This document shows, one piece after another, positions 47,219-58,394 of a DNA stretch of 64,000 bases (positions are counted from its first letter, which is position 1; each line of letters begins with the position of its first letter). Source of the DNA: Sepiola atlantica (lineage: Eukaryota; Mollusca; Cephalopoda; Sepiida; Sepiolidae); assembly GCA_963556195.1 (NCBI GenBank), contig OY744520.1, positions 153,837,607 to 153,901,606 of the forward strand. Direction: 5' to 3'. A program made the position numbers and the translations under genes. A model generated the notes under the pieces. It made no database searches. It worked only from the letters and a program-made list of their open reading frames with translations, and was not told the DNA's origin.

Positions 47219-48499
47219 TGAGGGGCGTTCAATAAGTAATGCCCCTGACCCATTTCCCATAGCAGTAGATTAATGAAACTTGGCACAGTTATTAGTCTTT
47301 CTCTACATAGGAACCACCCAGAGTTATGCATTTCTCCCATCGTTTGATGCATCTCTTGACACCGTCTTTGTAGAACACTCTAGGTTGGTCCTCCAACCAC
47401 GTCGTAACTTCAGAAATCAAAGCTACATCATCTGGGAAACGCTTTCCGTTCAAAAACAACTTCATGGCTGGGAAGAGATGAAAGTCAGAGGGTGCAAGGT
47501 TAGGAGAGTAAGGGGACGGGGAGTATTTCATAGCCAAACACCCGTGCTTCTGATCTGGCGACATGCGAGTTGTGGACCGGAGCGTTGTCCTGCAGGAGGA
47601 GGATACCTTTGCTGATCTTGCCTCGCCTCTTGATTTTGATAGCTTCTCTTAATTTCATCAAAAGTGAAGCGTAATAGGCTCCTGTAATTGTGGTACCCTT
47701 TGCTAGGAAATCTGTCATCACTGCTCCGTCCTGGTCTCAGAAGATTGTGAGCATAACCTTGCCAGCGGAGGGTTGCACCCTTGCTTTCTTTGGAGGTGGT
47801 GAGTCTAAGTGCTTCCACTGCATTGACTGGGCTTTGGTCTCTGGATCATAGTGATGCACCCAAGTTTTATACTGTGTAATCAGTCTTTTGAAAAACTTCG
47901 ACTCATCTTCTTGGCACATCTCCAAATTCATCCTCGAGCACTCGACGCGTTCTTGGTTATTGAAAGGTGTGAGCAACCTGGGAATCAATCTGCCAGACAC
48001 CTTATGCATATGCAAATTGTCATTAATGATAGTTTCCACAGACCCTGTACTAATCTTGACCTCTTGGGCTATTTGGCAAATAGTAATGCGTCGATCTTCC
48101 AAAATGGTAGCCTCAACTAGACGGACAGATGCCTCATCAATGGCAGAAGAAGGTTTGGGAGCTGTTTCCACAGACTTCCGGCCATGTTTGAATTCACAAT
48201 GCCAGTGTTTTACAAGGTCATATGATGGGGCATCATCACCATAAGTTTCTTTCATTTCATCAAAAGTCTCCTTTGGTGTGTGTCCTTTCAAATACAAAAA
48301 CCGGATCACTGCGCGACACTCAACTGGCTCCATTTCACACCTAACTCAGTTCAAACACCTGTAAATCAGAAACCACAGTTAGTTCAGAGCTGTTTTTGCA
48401 ACATAAACCATACAAATACAAATCATTACACATGCACAATTTCATGTAGATCAGACAACTGGAAGTGGGTCAGGGACATTACTTATTGAACACCCCTCG
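47219..48499 (-). mobile_element. Full-length but decayed mariner (DD34D) transposon, 1281 bp
   Basis: Terminal inverted repeats: 47219 onward TGAGGGGCGTTCAATAAGTA..., and the inverse of 48499 backward CGAGGGGTGTTCAATAAGTA.... They differ at a few of the first 40 positions. TA flanks both ends (47217-47218 and 48500-48501). Length, TA duplication and the single transposase gene on the minus strand are those of a mariner element. Confidence 0.93.
47292..48333 (-). pseudogene. Mariner transposase, one nonsense codon plus one frameshift
   Basis: Starts MEPVECRAVIRFLYLKGHTP at 48333, with the paired helix-turn-helix region to about 47990. The frame then runs to a TGA at 47737-47739, exactly where the conserved Trp of the IFWDQDG motif should be (TGG to TGA). 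The same frame continues: DQDGAVMTDFLAKGTTITG, then LLQDNAPVHNSHV with the second catalytic Asp. Near 47520 a frameshift interrupts, and PYSPNLAPSDFHLF follows, with the third Asp in PSDF present. It ends with a KRWEKCITLGGSYVEKD-like tail. All three catalytic Asp codons remain. Two lesions kill the frame. Confidence 0.92.
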
Positions 48500-48514
48500 T
48501 ACTTCATTTGTTTT

Positions 48515-48740
48515 ATTCGGATTATTCGAACTACTGTACTCATCTTTGATGTTATTCCCACAGTGTTTTGGTGATGTAACCTCTGTCTTTCTTCAGGTGT
48601 CTCTTGTCGATCTCCGGAATCTTTTGTTAAACTCGGGAATCTGTACGGAATTTCGAACGGAACCCTTTATTTAATCCACGAGAGTAGCTTGCCCTCGTTC
48701 CGTCAGTAAGGTGTAATTGTATTCTTGTGAGAATAACATC
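48515..48740. repeat. Dispersed repeat with hammerhead-like end, copy 4
   Basis: Aligns with 40590-40790. On the minus strand ACCTGAAGAAAGACAGAGGT is followed by TACATCACCAAAACACTG. It has a good CTGAAGA box, but the GAAAC box is altered to AAAAC. Confidence 0.6.
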
Positions 48741-49309
48741 CAAGATGAGTACAATACTTAGAATAACCCAAATAATTAAAATTATCAAAACAAGGTACGC
48801 CATGTTCGTACATATGTTATCACCTTTCACACACATTTAAAACAAATGAGATCAACTGACTAGAAAGATGGTGATTGGTCAGTAAGCTGATGTCACTAAG
48901 GTAAACAATTCAAACTTTACCAATTTTAAAATGAATTGTTCCCAAATCAAATTTTGTCGCATCGTCGACTAAAATAGTACAGTTTTTAATAAATACATTA
49001 AAAAAATGACATCCGTTTTATTTATTTGAAGAATATTTATCTGACAATAACTTTTACGGTAAGAAGACAGAAAATATTTATTGTTTTAAAAAGAATTAAA
49101 TTGGTACAATTAAAAAAATTAATGAAGAATATATATATTTGTTTTATTTATTTAAATAATATTTAGCTAACAAGTGCAATTATTTTTGCGGAAGAAGAAA
49201 GAGTGATTTTTGAACCTGGCATATTTATTATTTAAGAAAGAATATTATTATTAACAGTAAATTATACAGATTGATGTGGAAAACACCGTTATTATTATCA
49301 TTTTTTAAA
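48741..49309. other. AT-rich non-coding stretch
   Basis: No supported feature. Confidence 0.5.
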
Positions 49310-49436
<127 letters not shown>

Positions 49437-49822
49437 ATATTTATTTTTGTTTTTCTTATTTACTTATATTTTTACGGACAGATGTAGGTTGCACATGAAT
49501 TAAAATTATGCATATTTTGAGTGTATATATGCGTTTGTATATAGCAACTTGTATGGTTATTGTTGTGTATATGTGCTCATATGTAATTATATATTTTATT
49601 TATGGATTATAGGCTTACATGCATCTCATTAATTATTTTGAACGTTTAAATTAAGTTACTCCAGGCTTCCCTCTAGTAAAACAATTAGAAGTAAAATTAC
49701 GCCCTTTTTTATATTTTATTCTTTTTATTCATGTTTCGTACACTTCCTAACAACATTTTCATTTAAAAGAAAATATATTCAGTGTAATAGCAATTTCTTT
49801 TTTCTGTCTTTCTGTCTGCCTG

Positions 49823-49860
49823 TCTCTCTCTCTCTCTCTCTGTCTCTGTCTCTGTCTCTG

Positions 49861-49932
<72 letters not shown>
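49823..49932. repeat. (TC)n-(TCTG)n-(TA)n microsatellite
   Basis: Pyrimidine repeat leading into a short TA run. Confidence 0.95.
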
Positions 49933-49988
49933 AAGTGCAACGACTGAACTAATTTTTCTGACATTCGGAACAGAAATTCTATGTATGG

Positions 49989-49992
<4 letters not shown>

Positions 49993-50062
<70 letters not shown>

Positions 50063-50221
50063 GTATATATATATATATGTATATGTATATATATATGTAT
50101 ATATATATGTATATATATATATATATGTATGTATATATGTATATATATATGTATATATATGTACATATATATGTATATATATACATATATATATACATAT
50201 ATATATACATATATATATATG

Positions 50222-50281
<60 letters not shown>

Positions 50282-50307
50282 CATATATATATATATGTGT
50301 ATATATA
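49993..50307. repeat. Long (TA)n/(TATG)n/(TACA)n microsatellite, about 315 bp
   Basis: TA repeat with periodic TGTA and TACA variants. All long frames over it are artefacts. Confidence 0.95.
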
Positions 50308-50610
50308 TAAACATAAAGATAGTCCACACAACATCGGACGTGACTTCTAGAAGACCAGGAAGGATTATTACGAACAAAAAAAGGGTAATACCTTTTATTT
50401 GTCCAAAGCTCTGTCGAGGCTTGTTAAATCAAGCGAAATATTAAATTAAAAATTCAAGATGAAGAAAAAAAAAAAGAAAAAAATATTTTTATTTTTTATT
50501 TTGATTTTAATAAAAATATCTGCATCAAACACATGTTTTTTTATGAAGGCATTTTGCCTCTATCTTTATGTTTAAAATCATAAAGATGCTTAAAAAATGA
50601 ACTTTCCTTA

Positions 50611-50616
<6 letters not shown>

Positions 50617-50668
<52 letters not shown>
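50617..50668. repeat. (TA)n microsatellite at the 5' end of the Penelope-like element
   Basis: About 52 bp of TA that stops exactly at the first base of the left terminal repeat. Confidence 0.97.
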
Positions 50669-50670
<2 letters not shown>

Positions 50671-51036
50671 GTAGGCAAAAAGAGTTGTCTCATGAATTAG
50701 ATCTATTTAGAGACCTCCAAAAAAAAAAATACTTTGCCTATTTTGCCCATTTATTCTTTGCAGTTTAATGGCATTATTCAATCTACCTCTTTTTGTTTTT
50801 TTTTCCTCCCCACGTTATTCTTTCCCCGTTTTAAAACGATATTTGTCGACGCTTTCTCTTGACAATGTGTTGGCCGAAAGGTACCTCGGGACTTAGCTTT
50901 TATTCTGTCAATTTTAGTCGATCCTTTTATTCGTTTTAAATCGACGATTAAATATTATTTAATATTTCCTCTATTTTATTTTTCTGGTAATAGTTCCTCG
51001 TTCGCTATGACTCCGTTTATTATATTTAAACGCATT
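50669..51036 (+). repeat. Left pseudo-LTR of the Penelope-like element
   Basis: Begins CTGTAGGCAAAAAGAGTTGT and ends near TTTATTATATTTAAACGC. Matches 53480-53847 at well over 90% by eye, with a few substitutions and length changes in A and T runs. Confidence 0.92.
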
Positions 51037-51150
51037 ATAAAAAAAATGTGTACCACAAAAAATTTGTTCAAATAATTAAAGAGTAGGTACACAAAGGTTG
51101 TTCGAAATAACTTAAACGAACTGATCAGAATTAAGGGCAAGATTACATCG

Positions 51151-53511
51151 TTGAAAGCCAGAATGGAGTTTCTCAAGTCTTGCTTGGAGAGTTATGTCGC
51201 TCCTGGCTTTAATTCTAGGCGCATTGCCAAAATAAAAGCCAGGAATACTCTCAACTTCGAACGGGCTTTCATCAAGGGCGAATGCAATAATTTTGCTCGT
51301 ATCCTTGATTTAATTGTTGTTAAATACAACCGTTTATGGTTTGCTGCATGGACCAGTCTTTCTTTTTTTGATAGATTAAGTTTTTCAAAATATTTATCAG
51401 CTAGTGACAGCAAGAACCAGCTTTACTTTGACGCGCTCATTCGGGCGAGGCATGGTACGGGAATTGATGTTGATCAACATGTGTTCAACTTCTCCGACGC
51501 CACTCTCTCTCACACGGAGAAAACTGTACTTGCCAGAGGTTTGGATGTGGGTATTCCCCCTCTTGGGATTGATAAAGAAAGTGTATTTGCCGAATTTTAA
51601 ATATTACAGTCTAAACTAAATCATCATGAGCCGAGGTCCAACGATGATCTTCTTCATATGAATGCAATATTAGCTGAACTAGCACATAAGTTCGTTAATT
51701 CTCCTATCAATTCCCGAGAGTTTGCCTGGAGTAAGATCCACTACCAGGCAGCAAAACTTCTGAAGGCAAATAAAGAGATCTACATTACCAAACCGGATAA
51801 GGGTGCCGGTGGGGTTATTCTTAATACTAATGACTACACCGATAAAATGTTGAGCATTTTAAGTGATACAACAAAATTTATAAAACTTGGTGACGTGTCA
51901 ATTGATAATACTTTAAGTACTGAAGTAAAGCTTCAAAAACGTTTTCTTCAGTTACATAGAAGGAAGTTTATTGATAAGGATACCTATGACAGGATCCGCT
52001 CTGTGGGTTCTCAACGACCCAGAATGTACGGGCTACCTAAGATTCATAAGAAGAAAGTTCCGTTGAGACCCATCCTGTCTATGATTGGTTCTCCTCAGCA
52101 TGAGCTGGCCAAATGGCTTGCTGATATCCTTGATCCTGTCTTACAGAGGTTTTCAGTTAATTGTATTGCTGATTCTTTCCGTTTTGCTTCATTTATTCGC
52201 GATTTGGAATGCGAGTAGCATACAAACTTTTTATGTTCATTTGACGTTACCAGCTTGTTCACTAATGTACCCCTGAATGAAACCATTGAAATATGTGCTG
52301 ACATGCTTTATCGTAGCACATTAACCCCTCCCGCCTTTCTAGAAAGCATTTTTCTGGAACTCATGGGGCTGGCCACTTAGTCGGTCAGTTTCAGTTTTGA
52401 TAATATAATGTATCAGCAGATTGATGGGGGTGGTGATGGGCAGTCCTTTGGGTGCTATCCTAGCGAACATATTCCTAGCTTTTCAGGAATCCTTGTTGTT
52501 TTCTCGGGTTGCCAGACCCTTTCGTTATTGGCGTTATGTGGACGACACTTTTACCATTTTTGAGTCCCGTATCGAGGCAAGTGATTTTTTCCTGAAATTA
52601 AATACGCTCCACCCAGCACTACAGTTCACTGTGGAAGAGGAGCAGAATGGCTCTTTACCATTTCTGGACGTTTTAGTGGAAAGGACGGGGAACAAATTCA
52701 CTACAACTATATATAGGAAACCGACGTTTACGGGCCTGTATATCAGTTGGGATTCATTTGTTCCCATGAGTAGAAAGATCAGTTTGGTCAAAACACTTGT
52801 TCACCGCGCATTGATGCTAGCAAACTCGCGGCTGAACTTAGAAAGATAACTGACATTCTTATTAAAAATGGTTTCCCAGAGGGTCTAATTTCCAAGTGTA
52901 TTGATCGAAAACTTACGAAATTTAATGATAACATTTTCTTTGGTCCACTCAAATGTCCTGTTTATCTGAAACTTCCTTTTATTGGTTCAATCAGTAAGAG
53001 TTTTTCGGATAAAATTTCATCGGTTGTATCTCGCTGTTTTTATGCAGTACAGCCCCGTGTGGTGTTTGGACCAGAACTGCCTTTCCAGCTTTCAGAAAGA
53101 TGTACTTCCAACACTACAGAAAAGTTTGATTATATATAAATTCAAATGTCAGTGTGAAGCTGACTATGTTGGTCATACTCTTCAGCGCTTGGAAGTCAGA
53201 GTGGCCCAGCATATCCCTGCATGTTTTCGCAGATCACGTGTTGTAAAGACGAGTACAGCGAGGGACACATCCGGGTCTTTACAAAGAACACCCGGGTGTT
53301 TGCAGAGCACATCCGGGCGCTCACGTCCACGAGTCATCCATTGGACAGCAACTGTATGACAATAAAAGGTGCGGTGAGGCGTACTCCGATGGATGTTTTT
53401 GCATTGTACACAAGGCCCGTTCCAAGCACCATCTCAAGGTTTTGGAGGCAGTTAGTGTTACAATGCGTAAACCATTTCTCTGTAGGCAGAAAGAGTTGTC
53501 TCATAAATTAG
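51151..53511 (+). pseudogene. Penelope-like reverse transcriptase with GIY-YIG endonuclease, several stops and frameshifts
   Basis: The N-terminal part (51151-51597) ends at a lone TAA, and the same frame resumes at once. The reverse-transcriptase region at 51658-52218 has ITKPDKGAGGVILN and RPRMYGLPKIHKKKVPLRPI, again closed by one stop (TAG at 52216). The same frame goes on to VTSLFTNVPLNETIEIC and MYQQIDG. One extra G in the run near 52426 shifts the frame. The next block (52421-52849) has GSPLGAILANIFLA, the catalytic YVDDTF and ENGSLPFLDVLVER-like motifs. Another shift near 52815 leads to the linker (ASKLAAELRKITDILIK). The GIY-YIG nuclease at about 53115-53220 has IYKFKCQCEADYVGHTLQRL, then EVRVAQHIP. 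This RT plus GIY-YIG pairing defines Penelope-like elements with an endonuclease. Confidence 0.92.
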
Positions 53512-53845
53512 ATCTATTATAGACTTCTAAAAAAAAAATACTTTGCCTATTTTGCCCATTTATTCTTTGCAGTTTAATGGCATTATTCAATCTACCTTTT
53601 TTTCTTTGTTTTTTTTCCTCCCCACGTTATTCTTTCCCCCGTTTTTAAACGCTATTTGCCGACGTTTTCTCTTGACAATGTGTCGGCCGAAAGGTACCTA
53701 GGGACTTAGCTTTTATTCTGTAAATTTTAGTCGATCCTTTTATTCGTTTTAAATCGAGGATTAAATATTATTTAATATTTCCTCCATTTTATTTTTCTGG
53801 TAATAGTGCCTCGTTCGCTATGACTCCGTTTATTATATTTAAAAG

Positions 53846-53847
<2 letters not shown>
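53480..53847 (+). repeat. Right pseudo-LTR of the Penelope-like element
   Basis: Direct copy of 50669-51036, beginning CTGTAGGCAGAAAGAGTTGT. The coding frame of the nuclease ends about 30 bp inside it. Confidence 0.92.

Positions 53848-53892
<45 letters not shown>
53847..53892. repeat. (TA)n microsatellite at the 3' end of the Penelope-like element
   Basis: About 46 bp of TA directly after the right terminal repeat. Confidence 0.96.
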
Positions 53893-53894
<2 letters not shown>

Positions 53895-54290
53895 GTTTAC
53901 TAGTGCTATTCACCCGACGTTTCCTGTGTAGAGATATATTGTTGGTAGGAAATAATTTCAAATAAAGTCATGTTTCCAATTCTTTTCTTGATAGAAAAGT
54001 TAAAAAAATATTAGCAATATGAGGTCAAATAAAAATACTGTTAGCGCGGTGGTGTTTCCTTAGAAAAGAACTACTTTTTGACGCTGTGTATCTTATAGAA
54101 AGTTGTAAAACGGCAAATAGCTTTAATGAATTGAAACTAATTTAACTATTTTAAACCTAAAAATTGCTTAATTGGTGTCTGATTGATTAGATTTAATGCA
54201 GATATAGAAAAAAATAATTTTACAAATAGAAATAGTCTGTATAAACAAATCATTACCCGCCCCAATTATTCAGATTTGAAACATTTCATA
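53893..54290. other. Non-coding stretch, nothing recognised
   Basis: No supported feature. Confidence 0.5.
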
Positions 54291-54386
54291 TATATATATG
54301 GGAAGAGAAGGATGAAGGTAATCCGACGTGATGGTAAAATGAAAAAGGAAAACCAAAAACTGGATGTTTTTTATGTGTACATCAAC

Positions 54387-54416
54387 GTTTCGTCTTTATT
54401 TATAAGACTTCATCAG
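54387..54416 (-). ncRNA. Hammerhead ribozyme core (intact boxes)
   Basis: Minus strand: CTGATGA, stem II GTCTT/AAGAC, GAAAC. All boxes are unchanged. Stems I and III are not resolved. Confidence 0.6.
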
Positions 54417-54762
54417 GATGATGATATAGGGAAAAGATATCATGCAAACACAGATACATGTAGGGTAGACATGTTGGGAAGAAAAATAAAATAAAATGAA
54501 AAATAATGGCAGCGTCTTGCTGGACGTCCGTACTTGTTAGAGAATGAAAATGAGTGGGAGAAAAAAGGGGGAAGGGTGGAGGGAGCAGGGACTACTGTGG
54601 CTGGCGATGAGAGAAAGAGGTGGGGGATGAGCAGGGGTAAAATGGATGGCAGAGAGAGATTGGAGGAAGAGGGGGAGGGGGTGTTTGACCAGATGGCTGT
54701 GGTCGAGATTGAAGGGGAAGAGTATCTGTGCTTGCATGATATCTTTTCCCTATATCATCATC

Positions 54763-54788
54763 CTGATGAAGTCTTATAAAGACGAAAC
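54763..54788 (+). ncRNA. Hammerhead ribozyme core (intact boxes, 3-nt stem-II loop)
   Basis: CTGATGA (54763-54769), a 5-bp stem II GTCTT-ATA-AAGAC, then GAAAC (54784-54788). It is the opposite-strand partner of the core at 54387. The loop is four to five bases shorter than in the sister copies. Confidence 0.6.
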
Positions 54789-54839
54789 GTTGATGTACAC
54801 ATAAAAACATCCAGTTTTTGGTTTTCCTTTTTCATTTTA

Positions 54840-54841
<2 letters not shown>

Positions 54842-54913
<72 letters not shown>
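54842..54913. repeat. (TA)n microsatellite
   Basis: About 72 bp of TA abutting the hammerhead fold-back. Confidence 0.97.
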
Positions 54914-54915
<2 letters not shown>

Positions 54916-54950
54916 TTTAATATTATATAGAAAATGCTGCCTAAATGTAC

Positions 54951-54951
54951 G

Positions 54952-54990
<39 letters not shown>
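54951..54990. repeat. (CA)n-(TA)n microsatellite
   Basis: Short CA run leading into TA. Confidence 0.9.
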
Positions 54991-55115
54991 CATATCATAT
55001 ATAAAGCTCTATTTTGATATTGAGCTCTATTTTGATATTGAGCACTTTTTATAAACCCGGTTAAAATTCTCTGGATTACCACCCTGTGGATATTTTTCAC
55101 CTGGATTATTACCAT

Positions 55116-55118
<3 letters not shown>

Positions 55119-55155
<37 letters not shown>

Positions 55156-55230
55156 CCTCTCCCTCTTCATAAACGGTTGGCCAGTGGCGAAACATTAAAG
55201 TGGAATGTGGTCCTTCCTCTCTTGTATTAC

Positions 55231-55324
<94 letters not shown>
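55119..55324. repeat. (TA)n ... (TC)n-(TA)n microsatellites
   Basis: TA at 55119-55154, then a 78-bp unique spacer, (TC)n at 55233-55280 and (TA)n at 55281-55324. Confidence 0.95.
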
Positions 55325-55326
<2 letters not shown>

Positions 55327-55739
55327 CTTCAGAGCACTGTTTTCGTCTCTTTCGCATTTTCTTATATCAATGCCATAATATTTTTATATTTTTATTTTTG
55401 ATGTATGTTGCCCTTTTTATAGTCGAAGTCAACATACTTATTTTCAGAATTGAGAGACGCTTCATAGTCGAGAACCGCTGTTTAAATCGACTTAATTTTT
55501 AAAGATGTTTGTAAAAGCAAAATAGAATCGAGTAGAAACCAAAGTCTGTATAAACGAGTCTATTACCACATTCTGCTGCATTTTCCTCCTGTGTTAGCCT
55601 GTGAGCGGGGGACCTATCTCCAATTTTCTCTTACAAAAAGGTCAAGAAAACTAGAGAATAGAAAGCGCATCGTGTATGCATTTTCGGCAGCTCCGTAACC
55701 CTGTCTACTCGTTATGAGTAAGTTGCTTGAATCTGCGAT

Positions 55740-57030
55740 AATCGTGAAGTTGTCAATCACTTTAGCACAAACGCATTACTCAGTGACACGCAATATGGTT
55801 TTCGTCCTGCAAGACCAACAGCTGATTTGCTGACAGTACTATCACACAAGATCAGTGAATTTATTGACGAGGGCTTTGTCTCTAGAGCAATAGCTCTTTA
55901 CATATCAAAGGCATTTGATAGGGTTTGGCATAAAGGTCTCCTTCGCAAGATTTCTTGCTATGGAATATCAGGAGATGTCCTCTCAACCATCATATCCTTT
56001 CTATCTGATTGGTTCATAAAAGTAGTCGTTGATGGACAGAAGTCTGAAACTTATAGTATCAACGCTGGCGTGCACATAGAATCCATTCTGGGCTTAGCCT
56101 TCTTCCTACTTTTCATCAACGATCTTCCAAATCACATTCGAAGATCATTCGTCGACATTTATGAAGACGACACAACCATCTATGGAATAACTTCGAAGAG
56201 CAGCAATGACCAATATCTTTTTGATTCTCTCTCTTCCGAATTTGAGCACGTAGTGCAATGGGGGGAAAGTGGCTGGTCAGTTTTAAGGTGTCCCAAACCA
56301 GGCGTCTCTATTTTCACCACCAACACTCTGACCCCGTCCTGGCCCTAATTGAGGAAGCACCCTGCTTTGATAAGCTTCTAGGACTGACTTTCACTCCTGA
56401 GCTGAAATGGGAGACTTGCATCAAATCCGTTGCCAAGGTCGCTATAAAATGGTTGGATCATTCTACCGCTCATGAAGGTATCTCCATCCTGACGCAATTC
56501 CCTACCTGTATAAGAGACAAATACGCCCTAAGATGTAGTACTGTTTACACTTCTGCCCAGAGCACCCTTTCCTGATTTGACAGAGTACAAAACCGACTTC
56601 CAAATCGAGTGGACGAGGTCATCTTCTCCCCCCTACTACCTCTTTCTCACAGAAGAGACGTTACTAGTCTTTCTCTACCCTATCGTTATTTTCATAGCAG
56701 GTGCTCGGCTGAGCATCAATCTATGTCCCCCCCCTGTAAAACATTTACAACAAAAACTCGTTAAGCTACAACCACTGTAAAAAATCCCTTTCTCCCTTTC
56801 CTAGAAATACCTGTTCGTGGAACTCTATACCGCTGGACTGCTTCCCACCTGACTAAAACATTGTCGTTTTCAAGTCCAATGTAAACAAATTCTTGTTAAG
56901 CCATCCTCCTAAATGATACAATTCTGCCAAATTCCACCATCATTACCAATCATCACAGTGTTGTCTACCGTCCACCTGACACTCATTAACCCTTACCATC
57001 GAGTGGCTTTGTGCTTTGATAAGTGGTGAC
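55740..57030 (+). pseudogene. LINE (jockey/CR1 group) reverse transcriptase and 3' tail, 5'-truncated
   Basis: The frame at 55758-56348 reads NHFSTNALLSDTQYGFRPAR, then ALYISKAFDRVWHKGLLRKI, then INDLPNHIRRSFVDIYEDDT. These are the fingers/palm motifs of a non-LTR reverse transcriptase. Motif A has lost its first Asp (YISKAFD for the usual DISKAFD). Motif C reads YEDD in place of YADD. A frameshift near 56260-56290 moves the frame to 56258-56573 (LLGLTFTPELKWETCIKSVA). After a stop the C-terminal tail follows in pieces (SPLLPLSHRRDVTSLSL-like, then TLYRWTASHL near 56820). The 3' tail (CATCGAGTGGCTTTGTGCTT) recurs at five other sites in the window. It is dead. Confidence 0.85.
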
Positions 57031-57374
57031 TCTTTTTAAAAATGACTTCTTTAAAATACTTCACAGAAACTTAAATTTGAAGAATATTTATTAATTGATG
57101 TCTAATACCTATTGTTAAAATTTAATACAAATCGGAGGTATCTGAAATTTTACGAAGCACTTTTTATCTCTCTTTGCATAAAACTAAATTAAACAAATGT
57201 TTGCCCATATTAACCACCTTTTCACAATGATCGACTAATGATGAGTGTATCCTCTCTAACGATATATAAATATATATATATAATTATATATATATATAAT
57301 TATAAATATTTGTTTTTATCTACATACGTATACGTTTCATCCTTTTGGGAATCGTCAGTGCAGAGAAAATTATT

Positions 57375-57482
57375 CATACCTGTCGCCAGACTCGAACTCC
57401 GGAATACGAGTCATGTTTCAAATTCAAATTCCGACATCTCAGCACACACGGCCGTTATCAACAACTCGGTAAATCAGCGCGA
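57375..57482 (-). repeat. tRNA-derived SINE-like head
   Basis: On the minus strand GCGCTGATTTACCGAGTTGT, and about 65 bp later CCGGAGTTCGAGTCTGGC (B-box). Resembles the head at 5047-5135. Confidence 0.4.
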
Positions 57483-57551
57483 TATTAAACCTATATAAAG
57501 ACACCCTCTGTCAAAGTGTTCGACTACTGAAAGGAACATGAATTGAAGCCA

Positions 57552-57554
<3 letters not shown>

Positions 57555-57592
<38 letters not shown>
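57555..57592. repeat. (TA)n microsatellite
   Basis: About 38 bp of TA. Confidence 0.95.
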
Positions 57593-57593
<1 letters not shown>

Positions 57594-57955
57594 TGAGAAA
57601 AAAGTAAAGATACGAAATATATCTTTAAAATCTAACCTATCATTAAAAGTTAATGCTCGATATACGAGATAGAGCAATAATATAAATAAGTGATGAGAAT
57701 AAAAATTGTGAAGAATACAATATCTATTAAATCATCAATTGTTCAATACACGGGATTTATATAAGAAAATTATTTTATTATTCTTTCATTAAACCATGGC
57801 TTTTCAAAGATGTAATCTTATCGTCAGAGGAGATTTGACCAATGCTAATAATGCTAATAATTTTCCCATCCCATGGAGGGGGAACGTTTTCTTAAGCCGT
57901 GAAAAACTTGCATTTATTTTTTTAGTTTTGTTGGCCATAGATATACTTTAAGTAT

Positions 57956-57986
57956 GTCTAACCTAACCCTAACCCTAACACTAAAC
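57956..57986. repeat. Short interstitial telomere-like repeat
   Basis: CTAACCTAACCCTAACCCTA then ACACTAAAC: about four (TTAGGG)n-type units on the minus strand, two of them perfect. Confidence 0.8.
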
Positions 57987-58318
57987 TGTAAGCTTCAAAA
58001 TTACTATACAAAATTATACTGAACTCCGCAAGAACTACCCTTGATGCGCAACACATGATAGCTTTGTTAACCAGAACTCACAGAGTTGAGGGAATATAAA
58101 TACGTTTAAAACTTCTCTAGGCTTTAGAAATGAAGACATTTTCTAATAAAAACAATTTACAGTCAGCTATAATGTTTCTCGATCCGTTTAACATTATTTG
58201 AGTTTTCCGTATTTGATCAGGTTATGTTTCTTTTATTATTATTCCTTTCATAATTCCTGAAGGAGTACGAAAGATAGTCGAAAAATAAAAGAATACATAC
58301 ATTTTCTGTTCAGTTTAC

Positions 58319-58394
<76 letters not shown>

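Larger units (their letters stand above)
50669..53847 (+). mobile_element. Penelope-like retroelement with two direct terminal repeats
   Basis: A 368-bp left repeat and a 368-bp right repeat in direct orientation bracket a decayed reverse transcriptase/GIY-YIG gene. The right repeat begins inside the end of the coding region, which is a Penelope-like arrangement (pseudo-LTRs from tandem copies). Both outer ends touch (TA)n tracts. Total length is about 3.2 kb. Confidence 0.92.
54330..54843. repeat. Fold-back carrying two hammerhead cores, copy 2, with 250-bp centre
   Basis: 54330-54465 and 54722-54843 are inverted copies of each other and of the arms at 23283-23571. The loop between them (54466-54721) is a GA-rich sequence that is absent from the 23.3-kb copy. 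The extended left side (GGGAAGAGAAGGATGAAGGT at 54300) is the inverse of 23567-23594. A (TA)n run begins at 54842. Confidence 0.85.

Noticed and set aside
48280..48489. Plus-strand frames over the mariner
   Set aside because: Antisense shadows of the minus-strand transposase.
49779..50444. Many reading frames of 100-180 codons
   Set aside because: All are TA/TG/TC microsatellite translations (IYIYIY, ERERER).
50669..51036. Hammerhead ribozyme inside the Penelope pseudo-LTR
   Set aside because: I looked for CTGANGA and GAAA in order on both strands of the 368-bp repeat. A GAAA (GGCCGAAAGG) exists, but there is no matching CTGANGA box at usable distance.
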